From Henricia sp. BOLD:AAB3569 (taxonomy: Eukaryota > Echinodermata > Asteroidea > Spinulosida > Echinasteridae): a DNA stretch of 64,000 nt. The stretch is taken from the NCBI GenBank assembly GCA_037783545.1, contig JBBELK010000009.1, positions 310,001-374,000 of the forward strand. Direction: 5' to 3'. The notes under the pieces were generated by a model. It had not been told where the DNA came from. It did no database searches and worked only from the letters and a program-made list of their open reading frames with translations. This document shows positions 54,601 to 64,000 of this stretch, piece after piece (the first letter of the stretch is position 1; each line of letters starts with the position of its first letter). The position numbers and the translations under genes were made by a program.

Positions 54601-54950
54601 TTTACTTAATAATAATAATAGCCAGTTCTTATATAGCGCATTTCAGATCCGACGGATCTATCAATGCACTTTCTACATTATTAACCCTGGTCATTGGGCT
54701 CAGTAATATAATTCCTTAATCCTTCCCAGCTCCCTGGGGAGTACACAGCCCCGGCTGCCTATTAGACGCTCAACGGATAATCAAACACATCAACCTCTCT
54801 TGGGTGGAGAAGCAATGCGTGACAAAGCACCTTGCTCAAGGGTACACGCACCATGGATGGGCCGGACCAGGATTCGAACCCACTACATGTACCTTTGGAA
54901 CTAACCCAGGTATTGAATACGATCCACTAGACCACTCCGCCACAGTACTT
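54601..54950 (-). mobile_element. tRNA-derived SINE, full-length, in the CPEB intron
   Basis: Minus strand: CTGTGGCGGAGTGGTCTAGTG (class II tRNA-like A box) and GGGTTCGAATCCTGG (B box), then CCCTTGAGCAAGGTGC (a word shared with the SINE at 21681). After a long body, the 3' end is TGCGCTATATAAGAACTGGC plus TATTATTATTA. About 350 bp; the most complete SINE here. Confidence 0.88.
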
Positions 54951-55020
54951 CACCATCGAGCAAACTGAATAACTCCAGGTAGACATTTTCTCCAGTGCAA
55001 TTTATGAAATTCCAGTTTAA

Positions 55021-55349
55021 AGGAGCGAATCTAGATCTCATTTTGAAGCCCCCATTTTTTCCCATGGGTGTTGATATTTTGATACTATATCATTGATCAT
55101 ATTTTTCTGATTACCATTCTGAAATTTTGCACTCCCAATCCGTATATTTTCAAGGATATCGTAAAAAAAAACACCGATGTTTTGTAAACTAATTTATCCG
55201 GTTCCATAAAGCAGTGCAGTAATTACACCAACTTTTCTGCTTCCACATCCAAATTGGAGATTGCAGATTTCATGTTTTCTTCCCAGGGATACAATGTAGT
55301 ATTTTGGGGAGGCATTTTCCATTTTCTGGAAAAATATGAACATACTCTT
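55021..55349. mobile_element. TTAA-flanked MITE, AGGAGY family, in the CPEB intron
   Basis: TTAA at 55017-55020 and 55350-55353. Inverse orientation relative to 6114-6421: shares CTTTTCTGCTTCCACATCCA and ACCCATGGG-type words. Ends AGGAGCGAATCTAG and ...CATACTCTT. Confidence 0.82.
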
Positions 55350-57068
55350 TTAACAACGATCGTGTGCCATCGTTTTTGTTTTTTTGTTTTTTTGTTTTTT
55401 TTTATTTTGAGTAATTTATTAATTTTGTAAATATTTTGTAAATATTTTTATTAAATGTATTTATCCTTAAATGTATTTATCCTTAAATGTATTATCCAAT
55501 TAGTTTGGAGAGCCCCTCGATAGAAACTTTTTTTTTTTGGGCAATCCTACGGGAGCTATTTGGGTACTTTTTTCTGTTCTGTTTCCAGTTTGTTGTATGT
55601 GTAATCTGTTTTGTGTGTAATCTGTTTTGTCTGTAATTCAGTAATTTTTATATCCCGGAAAATGAAATAAATATAAATATAAATATGTGCAGTGTAGTAA
55701 TTGTCTTATGCACTGGATCAAAATCACAAAATGCATGACATGCATTTTAATGTCTTGATGGCTTCACACCATGCGCTTTCAACGTGTTAAAATTCACCAA
55801 AAGAATTCAAAGTGGTTTGCATTTGTAAGTAGAATGCCAACATGATTTCAACACTTAAGAATGCATCCAAATCCATTTCTAGTGTCATCCTTTTTCGGAA
55901 TTTGAGAGACATGCTGAAGTACTTCAACGCATAAGTGCAAATAAATCAATTTGAAGTAATAAAATGACATTTGGAAAATGTCATTGTATTAAAATTACTT
56001 TTGCATAATATTATTTTTGTAAATTTTAGTGACAAATTGAAGATTAGCACTGGCATGCTCGTTTCAGACGCCGAGCTATTGTATTACGTCACACGTCTTT
56101 TCATTTGCAAATTTCATCACAAAAGAAAATACCAAGACCCTCATTTTGAAATTTCTCTAAATTGCTGATTTGAGTGAGATTTATTTGCGCACGGATGTTA
56201 ACTGTGCGGTTGTCGCAATATGCTTAGTTTATGTAATCGCAATTTTGCATGTGGTGCCTTTACAGCTGATGCAGATACGTCATTAATCCTTTCAAGAGGG
56301 CATGCAGTCTGTGCATAATATTGAACATGTACAGTCTGAGTGCACAGCTGTGTGATATATACATGTATTGCCTGTGCACGCATACGTAGCCGATTTTTTA
56401 CGTGGGCGTTGTGGGAGCAGAGAAATTAGCATACATGACCATATGGTGCAGTGGCGAGTAAACAGGATGGGAATATTACATGGCTTTGCGTATTGTTTGT
56501 GTAGACTAAAAACCACCAATGCGTAAAATGTCAAATTATGATCTTGTATTTCAGATAGAAAAACAAGTGTAACGAATGAACATGTAATTTTCTCTCTCAA
56601 TGGATTTCGAAACAGACACATTACTCTACTGTGTAACATAATGTTACAAATCTTATGGCACCGTGCCAGCAATTTTCAAGTAAAACGGACATTACTGGGA
56701 ATTAAAATATGTGCACAATGACTTCTTTGATAATATTTTCAAAGATGACAAATGTTTTTGCAGGCATCGAAGTAAAGAATATAACAATGGCGATATTCCT
56801 GAATACGTACAGTAGATGACGGCAAAAGGTTACAACAACACAATCACTGCAATAATATGCGCTCCTTATTACCTGAAGAGAATGTGCAACTTGTGTAAAA
56901 AGTCAAATTTTTGACTGCCAATATGTACCCATATGTATGTACTGTGTATTTCATAATAGTGCACACACAAATGATGAAGCCCGGTTTAATATTAGACATG
57001 AATAGTGCCTGTTAGAAAACAGCTGCCACACACACACAGTTTAGGTGCAGTACATTAATGTGTGTGCA

Positions 57069-57278
57069 GGGGCCAATTTCATGGCGCTGTTTAGCACAAA
57101 TTTGTTTAGCACAGAATTTCTTTGCTCTGTAAAATGCGTTACCAGCCAAAATTGTATGTCAAATTGTATTTTTAGGAACAGGACCAAAATATCAGTAAAT
57201 ACACATAACATACGATTTTGGCTGGAAATTCTGTGCTAAGCAAATTTGTGTGCTAAACAGCGCCATGAAATTGGCCCC
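57069..57278. mobile_element. 210-bp palindromic MITE, TIR GGGGCCAATTTCATGGCGCT
   Basis: Ends GGGGCCAATTTCATGGCGCT and GCGCCATGAAATTGGCCCC. Inversion continues through GTTTAGCACA, AATTTGTTTAGCACAGAATT and ACCAGCCAAAATTGTATG. It is the cleanest copy of the family found at 14508, 16353 and 59093-60100. Confidence 0.92.
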
Positions 57279-58647
57279 AGGTCTAAAGAAATGAATGCAT
57301 GATTCAAAAGGATATCACTAGGAAATACAAGCCATATTTGTCTGGAAATTATTTTGCAGTATTAAGGCGCCATCTCATATGTACGTTTTTCGTCCGTGCG
57401 ATGCGTTTACGTCTAATTCGCTCCATAGACCGATCGATACAGATGGACGAGTGCAACGCACGCAAGACAGATGAAAAACAGACCTGATGTAAATTGATCC
57501 GACATAATCTTGCAGTGTTACTGGAATTACAATAAGCGCAAAGCATGCAATATATGCATACGCGTTTGACCAGTACGCGGATCTTCGTGTGCATACAGCA
57601 TGCATGCAATGCGCAAGCTCCCAACACCAAAAATAACCGCTGACACGTGATGGTGGATGTACCAATGACAATAGGGCTCTTGTTCATGAATATGTATACG
57701 GCATGTTAAAAGAAGCAGTATACTCAAGAATCAAGACATTGTGTTTAGTAGGAAGTGCAACTTATATACATCATTTGTACACAAAGAACAGAAATATTAC
57801 CTATTGAAAAATTTAATTGCAACAGTGCCTTGATGTCATTTTGTCCGAAATTGGGCGAAGAATGCCCTTATTGCATACGACTTTTTTGTATATTGACACA
57901 AAAATGCATAGGGGTTGTACATGTACATGTACGCAAAAATGTCATTCTTTGCCCAGTTTCCAGACAATATGGCAGCTCCCATACTACAAGGCACCACTGC
58001 AATTGCCATTCTTAGTTAAATTCGTATCTGCTTTTTCGGTGGGTTATATGCCTTTATATAACAACAATGTACGAGTTGCACTTGTTTAGGACAACGTCTT
58101 TTGTTTTTTGGGTATACTTTTTCAATCTGTCCAGCAAGTAACAATGTATGGACTGCTTTCTGTGATGCAACGCATTCGGGAATGTCTAGGTGTCAAGAGC
58201 CACGCGCGTACACGCGTGCGCAAATCAACGCACACAGACGTGTGCATCGTGCCTAAATATGTTGTACCATCAGCATGTTTTTGTTTGAAAGTATCATACG
58301 TTCAAATATTCAGCATGTGCTCAGCTTACACAGTAAAAGCGAAAGTGTCTTTTACTTGATTCACGACAAAGTCTGAAAGTACTGTTCCTCTTATTCAGTG
58401 CAACGGCCATGGCACAACGATCAGAAGCAAGGTAAAGCAACAAAGGTAAGTGCAGCCAATGTTTTTCTCACTCACTTTGCTGGTTACAATGTAGCACTCG
58501 GGCCACATGGGTCATGATTGTCAAATGACACCCAAGTAGGTGGAAGGCATGACGTCACCGAAAAGCAGTCTGTTGAGCAGTTTGTTTTCCCACAAAAAAA
58601 AAAAAAGACAAAAAAAAGTATCTCCTGTAAAAGTGCCTGCCCCTTAC

Positions 58648-58829
58648 CCGTTTGTCGATATCGCCATGCTGAAGCTGCACAAAGCGAGCACTGATGGCAG
58701 CGATGTAGCTTTGCTGATTAGAGAAAGCCACCCGACCGGCACCCTTGGGATACTTCAACTCTGGGTCGGTATCGATGCCTGCGTAGCACACGCCACCGTA
58801 CAGACGATCCATGATCATGGCCAGCTCAA
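58648..58829 (-). CDS. CPEB2/3/4 (Orb2-type) internal exon: RRM2
   Basis: Internal exon of 182 bp encoding 60 full residues plus a split codon at its start. It carries most of the second RNA recognition motif. It begins ELAMIMDRLYGGVCYAG and includes the RNP1-like segment KGAGRVAF near residues 28-35, then SYIAAISARFVQLQHGDIDKR. This wording is typical of CPEB2-4/Orb2 rather than CPEB1. The acceptor is ...CTTCTAG before 58829 and the donor is CGG|GTAAGG at 58647. The first two bases (TT) complete an ATT codon with the final A of the upstream exon, giving LRA-I-ELAM; vertebrates have valine there. The exon ends in phase 0 and joins VEVKPY of the terminal exon. The flanking introns are 4962 bp downstream and 3982 bp upstream, both filled with dispersed repeats. 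No frameshift or missing key residue is seen. Confidence 0.97.
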
Positions 58830-59092
58830 CTAGAAGGGTCAAAAGTAATGAAGGATGTTAGAGATAGGGTTATTATTGAAAGATGTTAAAGACGGCTCGA
58901 TAATTTGAACTGCAGGATTTAGTGAACTCTCCTAACCCAAGTGGATAAATTTGGAAATGGTTGCCTTCACATACATTAAATTTTCACAGCAATATGTACA
59001 TGCATGCTCAGTGCTTCCCAAAATGGGCAAAAAATAAATAAATAAATGAAAAATTGAAAAAATAAAAGTTGGGGTATTCTTGAATTTTATTA

Positions 59093-59640
59093 AGAGGCCA
59101 ATTTCACGGCACTGCTTAAGCACCAGCTGAAAACGTGTGCTTACTGTAGCAGAAACGTTGTGATAACAAAACCGCTATTTCATGACCGCAGCATGCTTAA
59201 GCTTGCACATGCTTAAGCTTGCACATGCTTGGAAACGGGCATTGTTGCGTCACTAATATTACGCAAATTTTGCCTCTGAAGCTAGCAAACGTTTAGCAGT
59301 GCTTTTAAGGTTGGAGTCAAATCGCTGAACCTCCGTTAGCACCAAATCGTCTGCTAAACAGCTCCATTAAATTAGGCCCTGGGGCCAATTTCATAGCGCT
59401 GCTTAACGGTCGATTTTCTGTTAACCGAGCATCTGCTTTTTCATAGGCATCGTTAACGGTAAGCAACTGAAAACGTGCCTTAACTGCAGGGCCAAAACGT
59501 TGCTTAAGATAGTGACGCAACAATAGCCGTCTCCAAGCACGCGCATGCTTGAGCACGCCGTGGCCATGAAATAGCGCTTAACTCGTCTGCTACAGTAAGC
59601 ATGCCGTTACTGCTTACGCTTAAGCGGCTCTTTCACAGAA
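59093..59640 (+). mobile_element. Two adjacent GGGGCCAATTTC-family elements
   Basis: First copy about 59093-59380 (GGCCAATTTCACGGCACTGC to ...AAATTAGGCCC). Second copy 59381-59637, which carries the uninterrupted site GTGCCTTAACTGCAGGG. They abut without spacer. Within the first, GCTTGCACATGCTTAA is doubled. Confidence 0.8.
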
Positions 59641-59792
59641 GTGTTTATGCACAAACATTGGCCTAAATGGAGTAAATGCCCAGACAACTCTTGCTCGCTA
59701 GAGAGGGTTACCAGTGAAATCCTTGTGAAAAAGCTCGTGACTGGTATCAGGGGGCCATTTGCTTACCATAACAATCACGTGAAATTTCAGCT

Positions 59793-60018
59793 GGGGCCAA
59801 TTTCATAGAGCTGCTTAAGCATGAAAAATTGCTTAAGCATGAAAAACGTTGCTTGATAAAGTGAGGTTACCAGCAAAAATTTCATGTGATAGCAATTGTG
59901 GTATGACCAGTGTTACAGGACTGTTCATTACCATGACATTCACATGAAAATTTTGCTGGTAACCTCACTTTATCAAGCAACGTTTTTCATGCTTAAGCAG
60001 CTCTATGAAATTGGCCCC
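59793..60018. mobile_element. 226-bp palindromic MITE, GGGGCCAATTTCATAGAGCT
   Basis: Ends GGGGCCAATTTCATAGAGCT and AGCTCTATGAAATTGGCCCC. Arms include AAAAACGTTGCTTGATAAAG and GAGGTTACCAGCAAAA with their inverses. A further half copy (CTTAAGCAGCTCTATGAAAT) follows at about 60072-60095. Confidence 0.92.
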
Positions 60019-60562
60019 AGGTAACTTCATTATATTAAGCAGGATAATTCATTGCTCAGCAATCTTTTATGCTTAAGCAGCTCTATGAAATTTACCCCCA
60101 CTTATAACACAGATACGGGGACAGAAAATATTAACCAAAGTGTATTTATGGGGATCATCTGAGAGATGACTTGGCCATGATATCAACGATAACCAATATC
60201 ATGATAATCCATCATCCTTTGCTCATTATTAGTGCATCTCTAGTAATCCCTGGACAGGTTGTTTATCCACTGTGCTAGACAGGGCAGCAGCACCACCTGT
60301 GCGAGATGAATTGCTAATGAGTAACAGCGTATGCCTTCCAGCCCTCCAGGGCATTTCATGTTTGCGCGAGAGGCTTATTGTGAACATGTATGCTGATTTT
60401 GTCCTCTTAGAAATGCTCACAATTCATGTTGACAGGTGAAAGTGGGAGAAGGCACCGATGGTTTCCGAGAGGCAAATATCTGCACAGCTTTGTGTTGTTA
60501 AAAGTGTGTAAACAGCTTCTTGCCTAGGTGCATAATGATCCGATAAACAAGTACCGTAGTTG

Positions 60563-60765
60563 CAGAGATGCCAACATTACAATTTGAAAAAGACTAATTT
60601 GCCACGGGGCACCCGCTTTGGACACAATTTAAAAACTTTACACATAAGCCCTGTTTAAACCCCACATTTGAAGCTATGCATTCTAGAATTATGTCACAAT
60701 ACTGATTGTCATTGGCTGAAACAATTGTTCAAACTACGCCTAAATCGTAGATGATGGCATCTCTG
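60563..60765. mobile_element. 203-bp MITE, TIR CAGAGATGCCA, 6-bp TSD TAGTTG
   Basis: Ends CAGAGATGCCA and TGGCATCTCTG, flanked by TAGTTG at 60557-60562 and 60766-60771. The other copy at 23772-23976 has a different 6-bp duplication, which fixes both the boundary and the duplication length. Confidence 0.88.
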
Positions 60766-62811
60766 TAGTTGAACATAATATTAAGGGTTTCAGCCGTCAT
60801 TCGCCAATGTAGACAAGAGACTATTTTTATGACGGACTTGATGATAATCATGTACAACTGCCAAGAACAAAACTGTATATGAAATTGTATGCAAATGTAT
60901 GCGCCTGTAGAAAATATGCCCTTTTTAAATTTGTCAGCAGCAACCCTGGATTTACGTTGAAATTTAATATGATCAAATATTGAACTACTGAATAAATAAT
61001 GAACTTAAGTGCTTATAGTATTGGCCATTCTCACAAATTACATTTGCACTCCTATACATGTACATCCAAACTTGGGATTTTCCTTTCATCCCAAGTTTGG
61101 TTGTTTTTATTGCTATTATGGTCATTAGGCACCATACCAAATATTCAGTGTTCTCTACTGCCAATTTTGGCCAGGCCTGCCGCCCGGACAAAATCGACAA
61201 AGGTACCGTTAGCGCCCGAAAAAAAATTTGCTGCCCGAACAAAAATAATAAATGTTCCCCTCTAAAACACTGTGGAAGTACAGCCAAGTCATACAAAAAT
61301 TAGGTGTAAATTCACCATTCATGCTGAGCGATGTCGGCGCGCCCAGACATAATTTGTACCAGTGTAGAACACTGAATATTGTTTGAACGTTACTCCCATA
61401 CATGTGTGACAAAAAAACAGAATTGCAACTATCATTGATGAACAAATTAGCAGATTGATAATCTTCTGAATGTCCTGTTTAACTATGGACGCTGGAGGAT
61501 GTGTAAACACGATTTAGCAATGTATGGTCACAGGGCAGTTGACAAATTAAGAAAGTTAGCTTTGACGCCGTCTTCCATGGTTGACATGTATTAAAACATG
61601 TCTATTGTCCACCATTCATTTGTACACACACCGTGTTTTGAACTTGACGGTTGTGGACAGCCTGTCAGTGTAGCAAATCTTGCTCCGTGGCAGCCGCCTA
61701 ATTGTAGTGTGGCAAAGTATGATCTTTTGGCGAGAATTTTCATACAATGAATGTAGAAATGACTCAAGAATCAGTATTTTAATGACTCTCAAGAGTCGGT
61801 ATTTGTGGTGCTTGCCCAATCACATTTTGCCTTTTTTGCCAAAAATAAACTGGTTAAAAGTGACACTGAAACCAATCTCTCCAAAGAGTATTTGTGCAAG
61901 TTGTGGTTGAGTCAAACTCAGAACTAGGTGAAGATTGAAATCTTCATCAGACATGGGAAGGATATAATCACATTTAATGTGTGTGTCTGTGTCGGACAAT
62001 CAGTAAGAGCCCAATGACTCAGGCCAACCGAGGGAAGACCAATCTGTATCAGGTGGATTGAGGAAGGAAACAGGTAATTGATTTCCTATGACTTCTACAC
62101 ACGCCCGTGTCCAATTGGTTTAATTCAAGGCAAGGTGTCTGGACCATTAGTGGTCAAGACAAAGGGTGGAGAAAGTGCAGTTGATAAAATGACACCTGGG
62201 GCCGATTTCACTAACATCAAATTTTGCAATCATTGCAACAATGATCGCTAACAAACATCCATCGCTGTTTGCTGATAAAACTCACTACACCCATCGCAAT
62301 AGCGATTGGCATTTAGTACTGGGGGAAAAAATACACAATAGGCGAAGATAATTGCTAAAAGGTTGAGTTGTTTGAATGTGAATCGCAAATCAGCACAGTT
62401 GTAGCATAGAGGTGGGAAATACCAGCTGGTCCATCTATAAAGATGACTTCTTGGTGAACGGAGGTGGAATTATAAAATGCCAGTAAATTGGTTTACGGAT
62501 AAATGTGATGCCAAACAAACGTTTAGACAAATGAAACTGACGAAAATCATTACCTTTAAGAGAGACGAGTATTGACACAAAGCACCCAAATGCAAAAACC
62601 ACTGACCACCTTACAGTAATAATGTTAAATTGCCTTTACGTTATTGGAATCCCTAGCATATCCCATTGGGTGGAAGCACCATCTGTGCACCTAAGGGTAC
62701 AATAAAACCGATGAATAATCTGAACAGTTACAAGAAGCACCACTGGGAGGCGCCTCTGGAACTGACGGGAGGGGGAGAGGGAGGTGTACGGAGGATCTCG
62801 ATTGGACTTAC

Positions 62812-62926
62812 TTGCTCGAAGCGGTCTCGGCACTCCTCCAACAAAAATTGTTTTTCTTGGGTCAAGGGGCTGAGAGCCGTCCAATACGAAATCGCTGTCG
62901 GCAAGATTCCAGGGGCGTATTTGGAC
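62812..62926 (-). CDS. CPEB2/3/4 (Orb2-type) internal exon: RRM1 end and RRM2 start
   Basis: Internal exon of 115 bp encoding 38 residues plus one base. It starts VQIRPWNLADSDFVLDGS, the last strand of RRM1 and the inter-RRM linker, and ends with TIFVGGVPRPLRA, the RNP2 motif opening RRM2. The acceptor is TTTTTCCACAG before 62926 and the donor is GCAA|GTAAGT at 62811. The left-over A pairs with TT of the next exon, which proves the phase. The linker wording DGSQPLDPRKT is a CPEB2-4 class signature and differs from CPEB1. The next upstream exon (body of RRM1) is not found between 62927 and 64000, so it must lie beyond the right edge. The gene is partial in this window: the N-terminal low-complexity region and most of RRM1 are missing. 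Confidence 0.96.
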
Positions 62927-63164
62927 CTGTGGAAAAATAAAACTAATCTTTTAAGCAAGAATTGTATGTGTGCTTGCTATACGCAAAGCACATAAGAGAC
63001 TCCTACTACATGTAATGTACGGTATGTTTACTTCATAATTATCAAATGTACCACATAAAACAATTGGGACACTTCTTGTTTAAATATACATGTACAATCT
63101 GTACACAAACATTTTGTGTTATTTCAGTTTCATTTATGAGTTGAGCACCAAAATACATGTATTA

Positions 63165-63316
63165 TAGACCGCATCGAATAGCTGCCATCTTGTAGGGCAG
63201 TTTCTTTGTTCCGTGAGGGCATGCATGGTTGTGCATTTTGTGCTTACATTGATGACCAATTTATATACATGTAACAAAAGTTGCCCTACAAGATGGCAGC
63301 TATTCAATAGGGTCTA
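63165..63316. mobile_element. 152-bp MITE, TAGACCGCATCGAATAGCTG, copy 2
   Basis: Ends TAGACCGCATCGAATAGCTG and CAGCTATTCAATAGGGTCTA. Partner of 36808-36953. It lies in the CPEB intron upstream of exon 62812-62926. Confidence 0.88.
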
Positions 63317-63784
63317 TACCCGATTTTTTACCTCAAAGATGGAAGTATGCCCTGTGGCTTGGATTTGGGATAAAAATCGGCTAAACCGTGGGGCCAGTGA
63401 CTCAAATGTTTGGCTAGACTGATGATATTTTTAATAGACCAGATCCGGGAAAAAAACAAAATCAAAATTGGCAAGGAAAGCACTGCGCCAATGCTTAAAT
63501 TACTCAACTTGCTCCAGCGGTCCAGTAATTACATTGACCCCTGCTGTTCTAGTATTAACTACTTATGAAAATATTCTTTGTATTTGGCATAATGAGGGTA
63601 CACATGCAGGGCATACATGTAATTTACTTGGTATAGCATTGCAGTTTGCTATGCAATAATGGACTCTTTGCTATGCATTTTCTCACTGAATAGCACTAAA
63701 GTGCGTTGATATAGAGCACAGCAAAACTGCTATGCAAAATGTCTTGTCCAAATTACGCCCTTACATGTACATGTACATAAATGA

Positions 63785-64000
63785 GTCTTTCCACAGTAAA
63801 GGGGGCATTTTGGCAACACAGACCTTTGTCTGGTCTCCAAAAAAAAGAAATAAGTTTAACTTGTTCTGAAGAGATAACTTAGGCCCACAAAGGGTTACAA
63901 ATAGTGCAACAACATGCCTTTCTAGAAACCTCGTGTACAAATTTACAATATACGCTCGTAACCGGGACGGACACTTGTGTTACATTTTAGGCCGTCCCGG
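63785..64000. repeat. Dispersed repeat, copy 2 of 19420-19770, cut by the window edge
   Basis: GAGTCTTTCCACAGTAAAGG to TTACATTTTAGGCCGTCCC. Nearly the same as 19510-19755. Right end is outside the window. Confidence 0.7.

Larger units (their letters stand above)
53686..58647 (-). other. CPEB intron (4962 bp)
   Basis: Bounded by GTAAGG at 58647 and CAG at 53686. Besides the repeats listed separately, 55360-57060 and 57290-58500 hold AT-rich unique sequence with no recognisable exon. GC-rich words like CGCGCGTACACGCGTGCGC near 58203 are local only. Confidence 0.9.
58830..62811 (-). other. CPEB intron (3982 bp)
   Basis: Bounded by GTAAGT at 62811 and TAG at 58830. Contains the MITE cluster at 59093-60100 and the element at 60563-60765. 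Two stretches, 60120-60550 and 60780-62800, show no recognisable feature except short ORFs without domains. Confidence 0.9.
62927..64000 (-). other. CPEB intron, upstream part, open at the window edge
   Basis: No RRM1 exon found on the minus strand. Contains the MITE at 63165-63316 and the repeat at 63785-64000; the rest is unremarkable. Confidence 0.75.

Noticed and set aside
57349-57687. Overlapping cysteine-rich ORFs on the minus strand
   Set aside because: They lie in a CPEB intron in overlapping frames with no domain match and no splice sites that fit the gene.
61616-61910. ORFs of 67 and 76 codons on opposite strands
   Set aside because: Mutually overlapping, intronic and without domain signature.

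Overview
The window is eukaryotic and mostly non-coding. It is AT-rich, carries very dense short palindromic transposons and tRNA-derived repeats, is rich in the ACATGTA-type words common in marine deuterostome genomes, and holds one clear intron-containing gene. The gene's sequence and the repeat style suggest a marine invertebrate deuterostome, most likely an echinoderm (sea star or sea cucumber). That placement is inference, not proof.

The only protein-coding gene I can support is the 3' end of a cytoplasmic polyadenylation element binding protein of the CPEB2/3/4 (Orb2) class on the minus strand at 62926-53461. Three exons are visible: 62812-62926, 58648-58829 and 53461-53685. All splice sites are canonical and the phases are consistent. 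Together they give 173 residues covering the end of RRM1, all of RRM2 and the C-terminal zinc-binding ZZ domain. The upstream exons lie beyond the right edge. The AT-rich, comparatively repeat-poor tract at about 46.9-53.4 kb lies just downstream and is a candidate long 3' UTR. The two introns carry their own repeat copies.

The left 46 kb has no convincing host gene. It is a nested landscape of repeats: (1) at least five families of short elements bounded by TTAA target duplications with termini starting AGG, some inserted into other repeats at sites whose empty versions exist elsewhere in the window; (2) palindromic MITEs of 80-450 bp; (3) tRNA-derived SINEs; (4) three head-to-tail arrays of tRNA-like units with periods near 78, 170 and 155 bp; (5) a 2.2 kb repeat with nine TGACGTCA (CRE) octamers; (6) a 34-bp minisatellite; and (7) a 5.6 kb inverted duplication at 37410-43028. 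Its arms carry subterminal repeats and remnants of a Penelope-like reverse-transcriptase ORF, and its centre holds a broken LINE tail.

The most unusual items are the 5.6 kb inverted duplication, the opposed tRNA-like arrays at 44.1-45.9 kb, and the set of TTAA elements with internal empty-site controls. Most other open reading frames run through repeats or hairpins and I do not consider them genes. All similarity statements are by eye; no alignment or database search was run.
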